The translations under genes were made by a program, and so were the position numbers. DNA of 64,000 bases from Massilia mucilaginosa (GTDB lineage: Bacteria; Pseudomonadota; Gammaproteobacteria; Burkholderiales; Burkholderiaceae_D): positions 1-64,000 of the forward strand of contig NZ_WHJH01000012.1 of assembly GCF_011682145.1 (NCBI RefSeq), read 5' to 3'. Of this stretch, positions 34,759-44,259 are shown piece by piece. Positions within the stretch are counted from its first letter, which is position 1, and every line of letters starts with the position of its first letter. The notes under the pieces were generated by a model. It saw nothing but the letters and a program-made list of their open reading frames with translations. It was not told the origin of the DNA and made no database searches.

Positions 34759-35532
34759 ATGAATAAGCAATGCACCTACCGTATTCATGTGAAAACCGCA
34801 GCAATCTGCGTCGGCCTGCTGGCCGCACTGACCGGCACAAGTGCCTCGGCGCAGTCGACGCCATCGGCAAAGGCGACGTTTGCGTACACGTCGCTCACCG
34901 TTTTACCGCCCTGCAATAGCACCGATGCCGCAGGCTGCGCCGGCAGTGGCAGCGATGGCTGGACCAGCATTCTCAAGCAGCAGCTCAAGACCGCGAACCA
35001 GAAAGACTTGTTCATCAATGCATCCCTGCAATGCGGCATCGTGACCGATACCACCGTCAAAAGCGTCAACGGGTCGCTCGATACGGCCGAAGCGCGCGCC
35101 ACCATCCGCGTGAAAGTCAAAATCACCAGCCCCACCGGCGTGGTGAGCTACGCCCAGCCCTCGACCGGGAACGATGCCATGAACACAAGGGGCGACGGGA
35201 TCGTCTTTTGCGACCGCTCGCAAACCCTCAAGGCCAGATTCTCGGGCCTGAACTGCAAGGCCGATGCCTACGGCGTGGTGACCTGCGCCGACCCCGAAGA
35301 ACTGCAACTGATCCTCAAAACGCTGAACGCCAACGCCTTCAACTTTGTGGCGCCGGGCATGGGCAGCGGCGTCAATACCATCGAGGTGCTGGCCCGCTCG
35401 TCAGCCTCCGCTTCCGCGACCGGCACCAACGGCTCGCTCGGCAGCGCCAACGCCTTTATCGGGGCGGGCTCGGTGGCCGTTGAAGAGGTGCGCATGATCA
35501 AAGGAAATACCGGCGAAACCATCAGCTTCTGA
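34759..35532 (+). CDS. Secreted hypothetical protein
   Basis: A 257-residue protein with a signal peptide (AAICVGLLAALTGTSASAQ). The mature part has scattered cysteines (PPCNSTDAAGCAGSG, QCGIV, FCDRS, LNCKADAYGVVTCAD), a LSTAEARATIRVKVKITSP-like stretch, and ends with a Ser/Ala/Gly-rich run and VEEVRMIKGNTGETISF. The cysteines are consistent with disulfides in the periplasm or outside. I do not recognise the family. GGAG precedes the ATG. It is a single gene, with a hairpin after the stop. Confidence 0.7.
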   Translation: MNKQCTYRIHVKTAAICVGLLAALTGTSASAQSTPSAKATFAYTSLTVLPPCNSTDAAGCAGSGSDGWTSILKQQLKTANQKDLFINASLQCGIVTDTTVKSVNGSLDTAEARATIRVKVKITSPTGVVSYAQPSTGNDAMNTRGDGIVFCDRSQTLKARFSGLNCKADAYGVVTCADPEELQLILKTLNANAFNFVAPGMGSGVNTIEVLARSSASASATGTNGSLGSANAFIGAGSVAVEEVRMIKGNTGETISF

Positions 35533-35554
35533 CCATCGGCGCAATGCCGACCGA

Positions 35555-35587
35555 TGCCCCGGGCCGCGCGCAGCGCCGCCCGGGGCA
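35555..35587. terminator. GC-rich hairpin after the secreted protein gene
   Basis: Ten-base arms TGCCCCGGGC and GCCCGGGGCA with a 13-base loop, 22 bases after the stop. There is no T-run, so it could also serve as a transcript-stabilising hairpin. Confidence 0.5.
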
Positions 35588-35770
35588 CGCGCACAAGTGC
35601 CGCCGGACACGCATCAGGATTGTTAATTGACTTAGTTGTTATTTAATAACTCAATTTTGTTTTGTTAGTTATAATGCATTTTCTACTATGCTTTGGCGGG
35701 CCGCATTTGACGCCTTCAAGGTGGGTATCTTGCCCACCTCAAAATAACTCTGACAGAAAGAGGTGACCTG

Positions 35771-36352
35771 ATGCTTATTGTGGACAATCAAGGGTACATT
35801 ATCAGTGACCGTGTAACGCGGACACCACGCCCTATGATCGAGCACGGCGTTTTACACCGGATTCGCGGAATCATCGTTCACCAGACTGGCGGCTCGACTG
35901 GCGCTTCGAGCTTGAGTAGCTACTTGCTGCAAAATGCAAACGGCGCGCATTTTTTGATCGACAAGGACGGCACGATTTATCAGGTCGCGTCCTTGCGCAA
36001 ACAGACCAGGCACGTGGGTAAACTGAAGGCGCGCTGCCTGGTTGAGAACCGCTGCACCCCGACCGAGATCACGGCGCTGAGAACTTTCAGTCCAACGGCC
36101 GAACACCGCAGGGAATCAGCCAAGCAGGTGCCTCAGCGTTATCCCTCGAACGAGGACAGCGTCGGGATCGAGATTGTCGGCGCCCTGACCAGCCAGGGAA
36201 TCTATGAAACGGTCAATGAGGCCCAGAATGCGTCGCTGCATTGGCTGGTTGCCGAGCTGACGTCGACATTGGGAGTACCGATGAGCGAGATATTCAGGCA
36301 CCCGGAGGTTTCCCGCAAAACCCCGTCCGAAGCCCAGAGCGCATCATGGTAG
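35771..36352 (+). CDS. Peptidoglycan amidase (amidase-2 fold), likely T6SS effector
   Basis: A 193-residue N-acetylmuramoyl-L-alanine amidase. Zinc ligands are at H37 (IIVHQTGG) and H177 (FRHPEVSRKTPSEAQSA); the NSVGIEIVG-type segment (DSVGIEIVGALT) is present. The protein has no signal peptide, so it must be delivered to the periplasm of another cell or exported by a special route. The next gene overlaps its stop by seven bases and carries a signal peptide, the typical order for an amidase effector with its periplasmic immunity protein. The upstream 170 bases are very AT-rich (TATAAT at 35670-35675), unlike the region around. Confidence 0.78.
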   Translation: MLIVDNQGYIISDRVTRTPRPMIEHGVLHRIRGIIVHQTGGSTGASSLSSYLLQNANGAHFLIDKDGTIYQVASLRKQTRHVGKLKARCLVENRCTPTEITALRTFSPTAEHRRESAKQVPQRYPSNEDSVGIEIVGALTSQGIYETVNEAQNASLHWLVAELTSTLGVPMSEIFRHPEVSRKTPSEAQSASW

Positions 36353-36777
36353 TCGCGCCATTCCTCTTCGCGATAATGGCAAGCGCGTCCGAAGCGATGA
36401 CCGCTGGTTCGGATACCGAACCAGCAATGCGCAATGCGCAACTTCCTCCGATTAGCGCGGTCACTATCCAAAACAGCGGTGCGACGTCGCCGGCGGCCCG
36501 CGAGCCGGCCGAGCAGTGCGCAAAGTTCAAACTGAGCAACAAGGAAATCCGTCAGTACCTCGGCAAAGCTGGCGAAGTCGCCGAACACGATTACCTGCAT
36601 ATGCTCGACTGGTCGCCCTGCTACTCGAGCGGCGAGGTCACCTTCAAGGACGGCGTCAAGGGTGTCTGGGAGATCCAGCAGTATCGCGCCGGATCGCTCA
36701 AGCTGAACAATGGGCGAACCGTCTATCTGTATTGCCCGCAATGCAAAGCGAAAGCATTCCCGCCTGCGGAGAAATGA
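36346..36777 (+). CDS. Small secreted protein, probable immunity to the amidase
   Basis: A 143-residue protein with a short signal peptide (MVVAPFLFAIMASASEA) and a mature domain with a central basic-hydrophobic fold (NKEIRQYLGKAGEVAEHDYL, LDWSPCYSSGEVTFKDGVKG, LNNGRTVYLYCPQCKAKAFP). Four cysteines (QCAKF, SPCYS, YCPQC) could form disulfides. Its start lies within the last codons of the amidase gene. By position and export signal it should neutralise the amidase in the periplasm. No named family is recognised. Confidence 0.68.
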   Translation: MVVAPFLFAIMASASEAMTAGSDTEPAMRNAQLPPISAVTIQNSGATSPAAREPAEQCAKFKLSNKEIRQYLGKAGEVAEHDYLHMLDWSPCYSSGEVTFKDGVKGVWEIQQYRAGSLKLNNGRTVYLYCPQCKAKAFPPAEK

Positions 36778-37006
36778 CGCCAGGCGTCGCCGTCAGTGAC
36801 GTGCGCGGTCATCCGGCCGCGTGCGTAATTCTCCCCCCCAGCATTTCCGCTAAGCGCTCCTTCAGCCACTCGCCACTGTCGACAAGCGCCGGCATTGCCG
36901 CCTGCCTGTGCCCGGCCAGCTTCCCCTGATCGTCGATCGCACGTCCGCTCGATGCCCATTTCGCATAAAATATTCGCCCTTCGCATCAGCTCTTGAAAGT
37001 TTTACC

Positions 37007-39121
37007 ATGACCGCATCACGCCGGGCGCGCCTGCGCCCTCTCTGCTTCGCCGTTTCCTTCGCCTGCATCGAGGCCCACGCAGCCGCCCAAACCGGGGACG
37101 GCGGCGCGGTCGACGCGGTCACCATCACGGCCGTGCGCGCCCAGGGCTTCGTGCCCCATTCCGTCTCTGCCGGGAGTTTCCGCGGGGCCGATGTGATGGA
37201 CGTGCCCTCCACCGTCAACGTCATCACGCGCGAAGTACTGGAACTGCAGGCCGCCGCCGGCCTGTACGACGCGCTGCGCAATACCGCCGGCGTGACGCGC
37301 CAGCAGAACGGCGGCGAGACCTGGGACCAGCTGGTCATCCGCGGCATCGCGGTCGAAAACCGCACCAACTACCGCCTCAACGGCTCGGTGCCGGTCATGA
37401 ACTTCTCGCAAGTGCCGATGGAGAACAAGGAGCGCGTCGAAGTGCTCAAGGGTGCCTCGGCGCTGTACTACGGCTTTACCTCGCCGGCGGGCGTGGTCAA
37501 CTTCGTCACCAGGCGCGCCGGCACGGCTCCTGTGACCAGCGCCGGCATCAGGCTCGACGACCAGGGCACGGCGCTCGCCAACCTCGACATCGGTCGCCGC
37601 CTCGGCGCGCGGCAGCAGTTCGGCGTGCGCCTGAACGCCGCCGGCGGATCGCTGGGCAGCTACCTCGACAAGGTCGGCGACGGCAGCCGCCGTTTCGCCT
37701 CCGCCGCGCTGGACTGGCGCGTCGACAGCCGCCTGCTGCTCAAGGCCGACCTGGAATACGACCGCCGCAACATCACCGAACAAGCCGGCGTGGCGCTGCC
37801 CACCGCCGTCAACGGCGCCATCGCCCTGCCGCGCGCGGTCGATCCGGCGCGCCTGGTTGGCCCGGATAGCGCCCGCTTCGACGCCACCAGTAAAATCGTC
37901 GCCCTGCGCGCCGACTACGCCCTGGCCGACGGCTGGGCGCTCACGCTCGAAGCCGGCCGCTCGCAAGTGGCGCGCGAACGCAAGCTGGCGATTTTCCGCT
38001 TCACCAATGCGGCCGCCGTGGCCAGCGGCGCCGGCCGCATCGCCGGCAATGCGCAAGAGAGCGTGGTCGGGTCGAGCATCGTGCGCGCGGAGCTGTTCGG
38101 CAGCGCCAGCACCGGCGCCATCAAGCACGAGATCACGCTCGGCGCAAGCCGCACCGACAAGACCCAGGACCCGATCTACCAGAGCACCTACACGGTCGCC
38201 GCGCAGAACCTGTACGAGCCGGTCGCCATCACCAGCATCGCGTACGCGCCGCGCCCGACCGCCCCGACCACTGCCGCCCTCGACACGCGCGACGACGGCC
38301 TGTACGCCATCGACCGCATGCAACTGGCGCCGCAATGGCAGCTGATCGCCGGTGCGCGCAAGGTGCGCTACCGCAGCGCGCAGGGCGCGCACGACTACAC
38401 GGCCGGCAAGACCACGCCGATGGTCGCCGTGGTCTACAAGCCGCTGGCCGATCTGTCCTTGTACGCCTCCGCCGCGCAGGGGCTGGAAGAAGGCGAAGCG
38501 GGTCCGGCCGGCACCGTCAACCAGGGCGAGCGCATGGCGCCGGGCGTGAGCCGCCAGAAGGAACTGGGCATGCGCTGGCGCGCGCCGGGCGGCACCCTGC
38601 TCTCGGCCGCGCTGTTCGACATCGACCGTCCCGGCTACTACACCAACGCGGCCAACGTGTTCGTGGCCGACGGCGAACAGCACTACCGCGGCATCGAACT
38701 GGCGACCCAGGGCCAGCTCACGCGCCAGCTGGCGTGGCAAACCTCGGCCCAGTTCCTGCAACCGGAATTTGCCGGCATCAATGCCAGCTACAACGGCAAG
38801 CTGCCGGAGAACGCGTCCAGGAAGACCGCCAGCGCCTTTCTCTCGTACGCCCTGGACGACGCCGCGCCCGGCCTGTCGGTCAACAGCGGCATGGTGTACA
38901 CCGGCCGCCGTCCCGTCAATGACCTGAACCAGGCGTGGCTCGGCGGCGCCACCCTGTGGACGGCGGGCGCGCGCTACATCAACCGGACCATGGGCAAACG
39001 CAGCACCTGGCAAGCCAACCTCGAGAACCTCGGCGACAAGCGCTACTGGGCCGGCGCCGGCGGACGCCTGGCCGCCGGTGCGCCACGCACGATCAAACTG
39101 AGCGTGAAGATCGATCTGTAG
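37007..39121 (+). CDS. TonB-dependent siderophore receptor
   Basis: A 704-residue outer membrane receptor. After the signal peptide, a TonB box region (DAVTITAVRAQ) and the plug follow: DVPSTVNVITREVLELQ, LYDALRNTAGVTRQQNGGET, IRGIAVENRTNYRLNGSVP and RVEVLKGASALYYGFTSPAG. The C-terminus is the barrel, ending with a K-V-K-I-D-L strand. The plug resembles catecholate/hydroxamate siderophore receptors of the FhuA-like group. I start at ATG 37007. The next gene is another receptor of the same class, 138 bases downstream. Confidence 0.88.
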   Translation: MTASRRARLRPLCFAVSFACIEAHAAAQTGDGGAVDAVTITAVRAQGFVPHSVSAGSFRGADVMDVPSTVNVITREVLELQAAAGLYDALRNTAGVTRQQNGGETWDQLVIRGIAVENRTNYRLNGSVPVMNFSQVPMENKERVEVLKGASALYYGFTSPAGVVNFVTRRAGTAPVTSAGIRLDDQGTALANLDIGRRLGARQQFGVRLNAAGGSLGSYLDKVGDGSRRFASAALDWRVDSRLLLKADLEYDRRNITEQAGVALPTAVNGAIALPRAVDPARLVGPDSARFDATSKIVALRADYALADGWALTLEAGRSQVARERKLAIFRFTNAAAVASGAGRIAGNAQESVVGSSIVRAELFGSASTGAIKHEITLGASRTDKTQDPIYQSTYTVAAQNLYEPVAITSIAYAPRPTAPTTAALDTRDDGLYAIDRMQLAPQWQLIAGARKVRYRSAQGAHDYTAGKTTPMVAVVYKPLADLSLYASAAQGLEEGEAGPAGTVNQGERMAPGVSRQKELGMRWRAPGGTLLSAALFDIDRPGYYTNAANVFVADGEQHYRGIELATQGQLTRQLAWQTSAQFLQPEFAGINASYNGKLPENASRKTASAFLSYALDDAAPGLSVNSGMVYTGRRPVNDLNQAWLGGATLWTAGARYINRTMGKRSTWQANLENLGDKRYWAGAGGRLAAGAPRTIKLSVKIDL

Positions 39122-39145
39122 CCATACGGAAAATTATTTCCACAT

Positions 39146-39164
39146 AATAATGATTCTCATTTAC
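39146..39164. promoter_or_regulatory. Fur box upstream of the second receptor
   Basis: AATAATGATTCTCATTTAC matches the 19-base Fur consensus GATAATGATAATCATTATC at 14 of 19 positions, including the central ATGATnnTCATT core. It lies about 100 bases upstream of the receptor ATG in an AT-rich gap. Iron-repressed expression of the downstream receptor is expected. Confidence 0.7.
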
Positions 39165-39259
39165 AATTGCATGAATTGAATCATTACTGTGTGCGCTAGA
39201 GATTTGCCTGATGTCCATTTCTCCGCACGGCCAAGCTGTTCGACCACCGGAGAAACACC

Positions 39260-41404
39260 ATGCAAATGACCCCGCGCAAGCGCCTGCTGTCGGCCGCGCT
39301 GAGGACCGCCTTCGGGCTTGGCGCCAGCGCCTGGAGCGGCGCCGCGACGGCGCAAGCGGCCCGGGAACTGACCCCGATCACCGTCACCGCCACGCGCGAG
39401 AGCCTGCCCGGCGAGGCGCCCCTGCCCTACGCCGGCGGCCAGGTCGCGCGCGGTGCCCGCCTGGGCATGCTGGGCAACGCCGACAACATGGCGGTGCCGT
39501 TCAATGTCACCGCCTACACGGCCGAGCTGATGGTCAACCAGCAGGCGCGCAGCCTGGCCGACGTGATGGCCAACGACCCGGCGGTGCAGATGAACGGGCC
39601 TTGGTACTTCGATAATTTCTATATTCGCGGCTTTGCCATCAACCGCCAGGAAATCGGCTTCGACGGCATGTACGGCATCGCCAGCGCCGAAGGCAATGTG
39701 CTGCAGGGCGTGGAACGGGTCGAAGTGCTCAAGGGCCCGAGCACCCTGATCAGCGGCAGCGCCCCGCGCGGGGCCGCCGGCGGCGCCATCAACCTGGTGC
39801 CCAAGCGCGCCGCCGACACCGCGCTGACGCAGCTGACCGCCTCGTACCTGAGCGACGCCAACATCGGCGCCCACCTCGACGTGGGCCGCCGCTTCGGTGC
39901 CGACAACGCCTTCGGCGCGCGCATCAACCTCGCGCACCGTGCCGGCGAGGTGCAGGCCGACCATGAGAAGCAGCGCGCCAGCAGCATCAGCGCGGGCCTG
40001 GACTATCGCGGCGAGCGCCTGCGCGCGAGCGCCGACTTTGGCACCAGCAAGCAGATGCTGGACGGCGCAAAGAGCAATTTCTACGTCCCCGGCGCGCTCC
40101 TGCCGGCGGCGCCCGACGGCAAGAACAACGCGTGGCCCGCGTGGTCCTACCAGGACAAGGAGAACAGCTTCGGCGTCCTGCGCGCCGAAGCCGACGCCAC
40201 CGACACGCTGAGCGTCGGCGCGGCCTACGGCGGCGCGCGCGCCAAACGCCGCATGATTTCGCCGTTCGGCGAACTGCGCGCCAGCGGCGATATCGACTTT
40301 TACGGCAGCGGTTTTGCCGAAGAAACCGACACCAGCAGCGCCGAGGCCAGCATGCGCCTGCGCCTGGCCACCGGCCCGCTCAAGCATCAGCTGGTGGCCA
40401 CCGCGACCCGCTTCAGCTCCGACCTGACGGCCGACAATCCGAACCTGGCCGACTCGCCGCGCTCGAACATCTACCGGCCCGCGACCTTGCCGCAGCCGGC
40501 CGACCTGGGCCTGGACGGGCCGCAGTTGCCGTCGTCGTCGACGCGCATGACCAGCTATGCGCTGGCCGACACCATCTCCCTGCTGGGCGAGCGCCTGCTG
40601 CTGACGGCCGGCGTGCGGCGCCAGCAGATGCGCGTGACCGCCTTCGGCTGGCAGACCGGCGCCTTTGTCTCCGAATACAAAAAGAGCGCGACCACGCCGG
40701 CCGCCGGCGCCGTGTTCAAGGTATCGCCGCGTTGGTCAGTGTACGGGAACTACGTCGAGGCTCTGTCGCAGGGACCGGTGGCGCCGCTGAACGCGGTCAA
40801 CCGCAACGACGTATTTGCGCCGATCGTCTCGCGCCAGGGCGAAGCCGGCGTCAAGCTCGACCTGGGCAGGCTGAGCATGAGCCTGAGCGCGTTCCAGATC
40901 AGGAAGCCGAGCGGCTTTCTCGATGCGGCGAACGTCTACCGGATCGCCGGCCAGCAGCGCAACCGGGGCGTGGAATGGCAGGCCGCCGGCGAAGCGGCTG
41001 GCGGCCTGCGCGTGCTGGGCGGGCTGACCTGGACCGACGGCGTCCTGACCAGGACCCGCAACGCTGAGTTCGACGGCAAGAGCGCGGCCGGCGTGCCCGA
41101 ATGGGTGGCCAAGCTCGGGGCCGAGTGGGACCTGGCGCAGGTGCCCGGCCTGACAGCCACCGCGCGCGTGCAGCACGTATCGGCGCAGGCTTTCAACGCC
41201 AGCAACAGCGTCGAGATGCCGGGATGGACGCGGATCGACCTCGGTGCGCGTTACGCGACCCGGATCGCGGGCCGGCCCGTGGTGCTGCGCGCCAGTGTGG
41301 AAAACCTGGCCGACCGCCGCTACTGGGATACCGTGCCGGCCTACCAGGTGGTCACCTACGCCCCGCCGCGCACCGTTTTGCTGTCGGCCACGGTCGACTT
41401 CTGA
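39260..41404 (+). CDS. TonB-dependent siderophore receptor, Fur-regulated
   Basis: A 714-residue receptor with a signal peptide (ASAWSGAATAQA) and TonB box (ELTPITVTATRE). The plug reads VTAYTAELMVNQQARSLADV, NDPAVQMNGPWYFDNFYIRG and VERVEVLKGPSTLISGSAPR, typical of FhuA/FoxA-type hydroxamate siderophore receptors. The barrel ends with YAPPRTVLLSATVDF, with the C-terminal Phe needed for insertion. GGAG lies eight bases before the ATG and a Fur box 100 bases upstream. It is the second receptor of the tandem pair. Confidence 0.9.
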   Translation: MQMTPRKRLLSAALRTAFGLGASAWSGAATAQAARELTPITVTATRESLPGEAPLPYAGGQVARGARLGMLGNADNMAVPFNVTAYTAELMVNQQARSLADVMANDPAVQMNGPWYFDNFYIRGFAINRQEIGFDGMYGIASAEGNVLQGVERVEVLKGPSTLISGSAPRGAAGGAINLVPKRAADTALTQLTASYLSDANIGAHLDVGRRFGADNAFGARINLAHRAGEVQADHEKQRASSISAGLDYRGERLRASADFGTSKQMLDGAKSNFYVPGALLPAAPDGKNNAWPAWSYQDKENSFGVLRAEADATDTLSVGAAYGGARAKRRMISPFGELRASGDIDFYGSGFAEETDTSSAEASMRLRLATGPLKHQLVATATRFSSDLTADNPNLADSPRSNIYRPATLPQPADLGLDGPQLPSSSTRMTSYALADTISLLGERLLLTAGVRRQQMRVTAFGWQTGAFVSEYKKSATTPAAGAVFKVSPRWSVYGNYVEALSQGPVAPLNAVNRNDVFAPIVSRQGEAGVKLDLGRLSMSLSAFQIRKPSGFLDAANVYRIAGQQRNRGVEWQAAGEAAGGLRVLGGLTWTDGVLTRTRNAEFDGKSAAGVPEWVAKLGAEWDLAQVPGLTATARVQHVSAQAFNASNSVEMPGWTRIDLGARYATRIAGRPVVLRASVENLADRRYWDTVPAYQVVTYAPPRTVLLSATVDF

Positions 41405-41450
41405 TGCGGCGCCTGTGCCGCTGCGCGCCAACATTGCTAACATCGGCAGC

Positions 41451-42831
41451 ATGCACACATTGACGACTCCCGCTATCGGCGCCATCGCCGCCCTGGCCGC
41501 CGGCCTGTTCTGCCTTGCACCGCTTGCGCAGGCGCAGGCGGCCGAACTGCGCTTCAATTTCGTTCCGCTCCGCCTGCAGCGAAGGGCGGCTCAACGACCT
41601 GCTGTTCGCGGGCCATGTGGGCGATGTCGTCCTGATCCAGTTCGGCCACAACGACGAAAGCGAGGATACGACGCGCCGTTTCGGACGCGGCGCGACCGAG
41701 ACGATGTACGAGGCCATGCTCACCCAGGTGTACCTGCCCGCGATCCGCGCGCGCGGCATGCTGCCGGTGCTGGTCACGCCCATGTCGCGCGTCGACGGGC
41801 AGATGAAACCGGGCCAGGCATATGTCAATTCGTTCAGCAAGCGGCGCTTTCCGGACCTGCTGAGAAGAGTCGCCGCCAGGAAGGATGTCACCCTGGTCGA
41901 CCTGAATGCCCTCAGCATCGCCTACTACAAGCACAGCGGCGTGGAGGCGATGACGGCGATCGTGATGTCGATCGAGGCCGGCGAGACGCCTGGCAAGACC
42001 AACGATGGCAGCTTCGCCAACGGCCACCCGTCCAACAAGATCGATGGCACCCATTTCAAGGAAGCGCTGTCCAAGCAATACGCGCGCATGGTCGCCACCG
42101 AACTGGCGCGGCTGGGCGACGCGGGCGACCCGGTCGCCGCCGCCATCGCCGGCAAGTTGAAGCCCGCCGTGCGCGCCGCCATCGCCAGCGGGACCTGGGC
42201 GGCGCTGCAGCCGGAGCTCGCCAGCGACATCGCGGGCGGCGACGCTGCGTACTACCGCAACCAGATCGAAAAGCTGCTGCAACTGGGCGCCCTGCGCAAG
42301 GATGCGCAGGGCAATTTCAAACCCGCCGCCGCCATGCAAACGCACGAATTCATCGGGGCGCTGTGCCGCCTGATGGGCATCCCGGCGGCCGCGCTGGCGG
42401 GGTATGCCGACGGTCCCCTGTCGCGCGCGGCGATGGGCGCCATCCTGGCCGACGCCTACCACGCCCGGTTCAGCGCCAGGCCGCGCTACCTGACCGACTA
42501 CAACGGCAAGACGGTGCTGCCGGGCGCGCCCGGCTACGATCCGAACCTCGACAGCGGTGCGCAAGGGGCCATGTACTATCCGCTGCTGCGCTGGGAGCAG
42601 CTGAGCGACACCGGCGCGGTGCCCGCGCCATACGCCGGCAAGCTCAAGGATGCCTATGAACTCGGCTTGATCCGCTCGGAAGATGGCATTGCGCGCGGAC
42701 GCATGGTCAACGGGCGGATACTGGCGCCCGCGACCCTGGTCACGCGCGCCAAGGCGGCCAAGGCGCTGTACTTCATGTGGGTGCTGGCCCAGCCGCCGAA
42801 GGCGGAAAACGATAGGATCGCGACCGATTAG
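41451..42831 (+). pseudogene. GDSL/SGNH acetylesterase with deleted N-terminal catalytic region
   Basis: The gene opens with a signal peptide (IAALAAGLFCLAPLAQAQA) and AELRFNF, then the frame changes near 41570 and resumes as SEGRLNDLLFAGHVGDVVLI with QFGHNDESEDTT. In rhamnogalacturonan acetylesterase-type proteins about 80-100 residues, including the GDS block with the nucleophile Ser, lie between these parts. They are missing here. The rest is intact: TPMSRVDG, the DGTHF motif with the catalytic Asp and His, and a C-terminal extension that resembles two SLH-like repeats (IEKLLQLGALRKDAQGNFKP; LKDAYELGLIRSEDG). The SLH-like tail would have bound the cell surface. The gene can no longer make an active secreted enzyme. 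Confidence 0.72.
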
Positions 42832-42907
42832 AAGTCTCTGCGTCGCGCTCGATACACTTACGCAATGCCCTATCAGGGCACCGCGCGTCCGCGCAATTAC
42901 CGGAAAA

Positions 42908-43648
42908 TCAGCTCGAAAACTTGTAAAACAACTGCATCACCGCCGCGCGATACGCCTTATCCTTCAGCAGTGCGACCTGGGCCTGGTCGGTGGCCGCGCG
43001 CGAGCCGCGCGAGCTGAAGTCGACATCTTCGAACGGCTCCGGCGAAAACATCTCCCACTGGCCGGTCTTGACATCGACCAGCGCCACTTTCAGACGAATG
43101 CGCATGCGCTGGTTTTCATCGGGTACGAGCGCGCCCAGAATCGGCACCCACGACACCACCTTGGTCGACAGATTTTCACGGCCCGATTCCAGAATGCCCC
43201 AATACACCATGATTTTCCCGGTGCCGCTGCGGGCGGCGGCCAGGCGCAGGTGGCCGGCGTAATTGGCCTTGCTCTCGCTGCCTTCGGGGCGGCCGCTGAA
43301 CGCGATCGGCTGGTAATACTGCGAAAAGGCCTTGACCATCGCCTCGTCGGGAATCATGGCGCCCGATTGCACCAGCATGACCGAGCTGTTGCGGGCGACC
43401 GTCATTTTCTGGCGCGAATCGAGCGCGGCGCGAATCGCCTCTTCCGTCACCGGGACGCTGGTGTCGATTCCCAGCACATTGAATTCGCTCAGCTCGCCCT
43501 GGTAAGCCGTGTGATGACTGCGGCCGTAGCGGCCGGACTCGCCCGGATACCCGGAATCGGAAATGGAACGGATCGCACATCCGCTCACCAGCAACAACAG
43601 ACACAGGCCGGCGGCGGCGCGCACGGCAATCACTTGTGGAAGACGCAT
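42908..43648 (-). CDS. Predicted outer-membrane lipoprotein, unknown family
   Basis: A 246-residue lipoprotein: signal peptide VIAVRAAAGLCLLLLVSGC with a lipobox VSGC. The mature domain has EFNVLGIDTSVPVTEEAIRA, QKMTVARNSSVMLVQSGA, an ESGRENLSTKVVSWVPILGA strand pattern and VALVDVKTGQWEMFSPEPFE. The pattern (a secreted beta-rich domain that binds or reports on a complex) recalls envelope assembly lipoproteins of Burkholderiales, but I cannot name the family. Single gene. Confidence 0.75.
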   Translation of the reverse strand: MRLPQVIAVRAAAGLCLLLLVSGCAIRSISDSGYPGESGRYGRSHHTAYQGELSEFNVLGIDTSVPVTEEAIRAALDSRQKMTVARNSSVMLVQSGAMIPDEAMVKAFSQYYQPIAFSGRPEGSESKANYAGHLRLAAARSGTGKIMVYWGILESGRENLSTKVVSWVPILGALVPDENQRMRIRLKVALVDVKTGQWEMFSPEPFEDVDFSSRGSRAATDQAQVALLKDKAYRAAVMQLFYKFSS

Positions 43649-43917
43649 CTTTAACTCTCTATTAATAGTATGGGCGGATCATACGGGAATCGACTTGCCT
43701 TGCTAAGCACAGAATGCCGCATTTTCCGATTACTTTGTTACGAAAAGTATCACGCTGAAAACGCCAGCGCCGATCTGTTGCGTCTGCGTGCCCATCGCAT
43801 GTCAACCGAACCGCGGCGCCATGCGCTATGGGTGGATATGCCGGCCGCGGCACCAGGCCATCACGATGCATGGCTGCGGCCGCCCGTCTTCTTGTTCGAC
43901 CACTCAAAGGAATTGCC

Positions 43918-44118
43918 ATGCCCGCACGCCGACATCTCGCCCCGCCCGAGGGCACCTTCATCATCATGCAGCAGCGCGGGCACGATCGCATCCTGTTCGA
44001 AGTCAAGGCGGGGAAAATGGTCTCCATCCGGGTCGAACCGGACCCGGATGACACGCTCGACGCCGACGACACGGACCAGGCCGTCTTCCCGCACATGGAC
44101 ACCAAGGGCAACTGCTGA
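43918..44118 (+). CDS. Small hypothetical protein, 66 residues
   Basis: A short protein: a beta-strand-like core (GTFIIMQQRGHDRILFEVKA, GKMVSIRVEPD) followed by a strongly acidic tail (DPDDTLDADDTDQAVF). A good AAAGGA site precedes the ATG. It may be a small regulatory or DNA-mimic-like protein, but no family is recognised. It lies between a lipoprotein and a kinase gene. Confidence 0.55.
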   Translation: MPARRHLAPPEGTFIIMQQRGHDRILFEVKAGKMVSIRVEPDPDDTLDADDTDQAVFPHMDTKGNC

Positions 44119-44259
44119 TCCAGGCAGTAGCGATTCAAGTGTCAAACCCGAATCCCGAAAATACAGTACGCTTGTAAACCTGAAAAACTTGTCATGCCTG
44201 GGCCGCGCATGCAGCGCACCCGGCCGACAATGGCGATGCAAGCAGACTGAGAGGATGAG

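Noticed and set aside
35627-35675. Full sigma70 promoter TTGACT ... TATAAT upstream of the amidase
   Set aside because: Both hexamers exist but are about 37 bases apart, not the 16-18 needed to work together. Only the TATAAT is mentioned as a hint.
37016-39013. Minus-strand frame of 665 codons opposite the first siderophore receptor
   Set aside because: No domain or ribosome site; shadow of the receptor.
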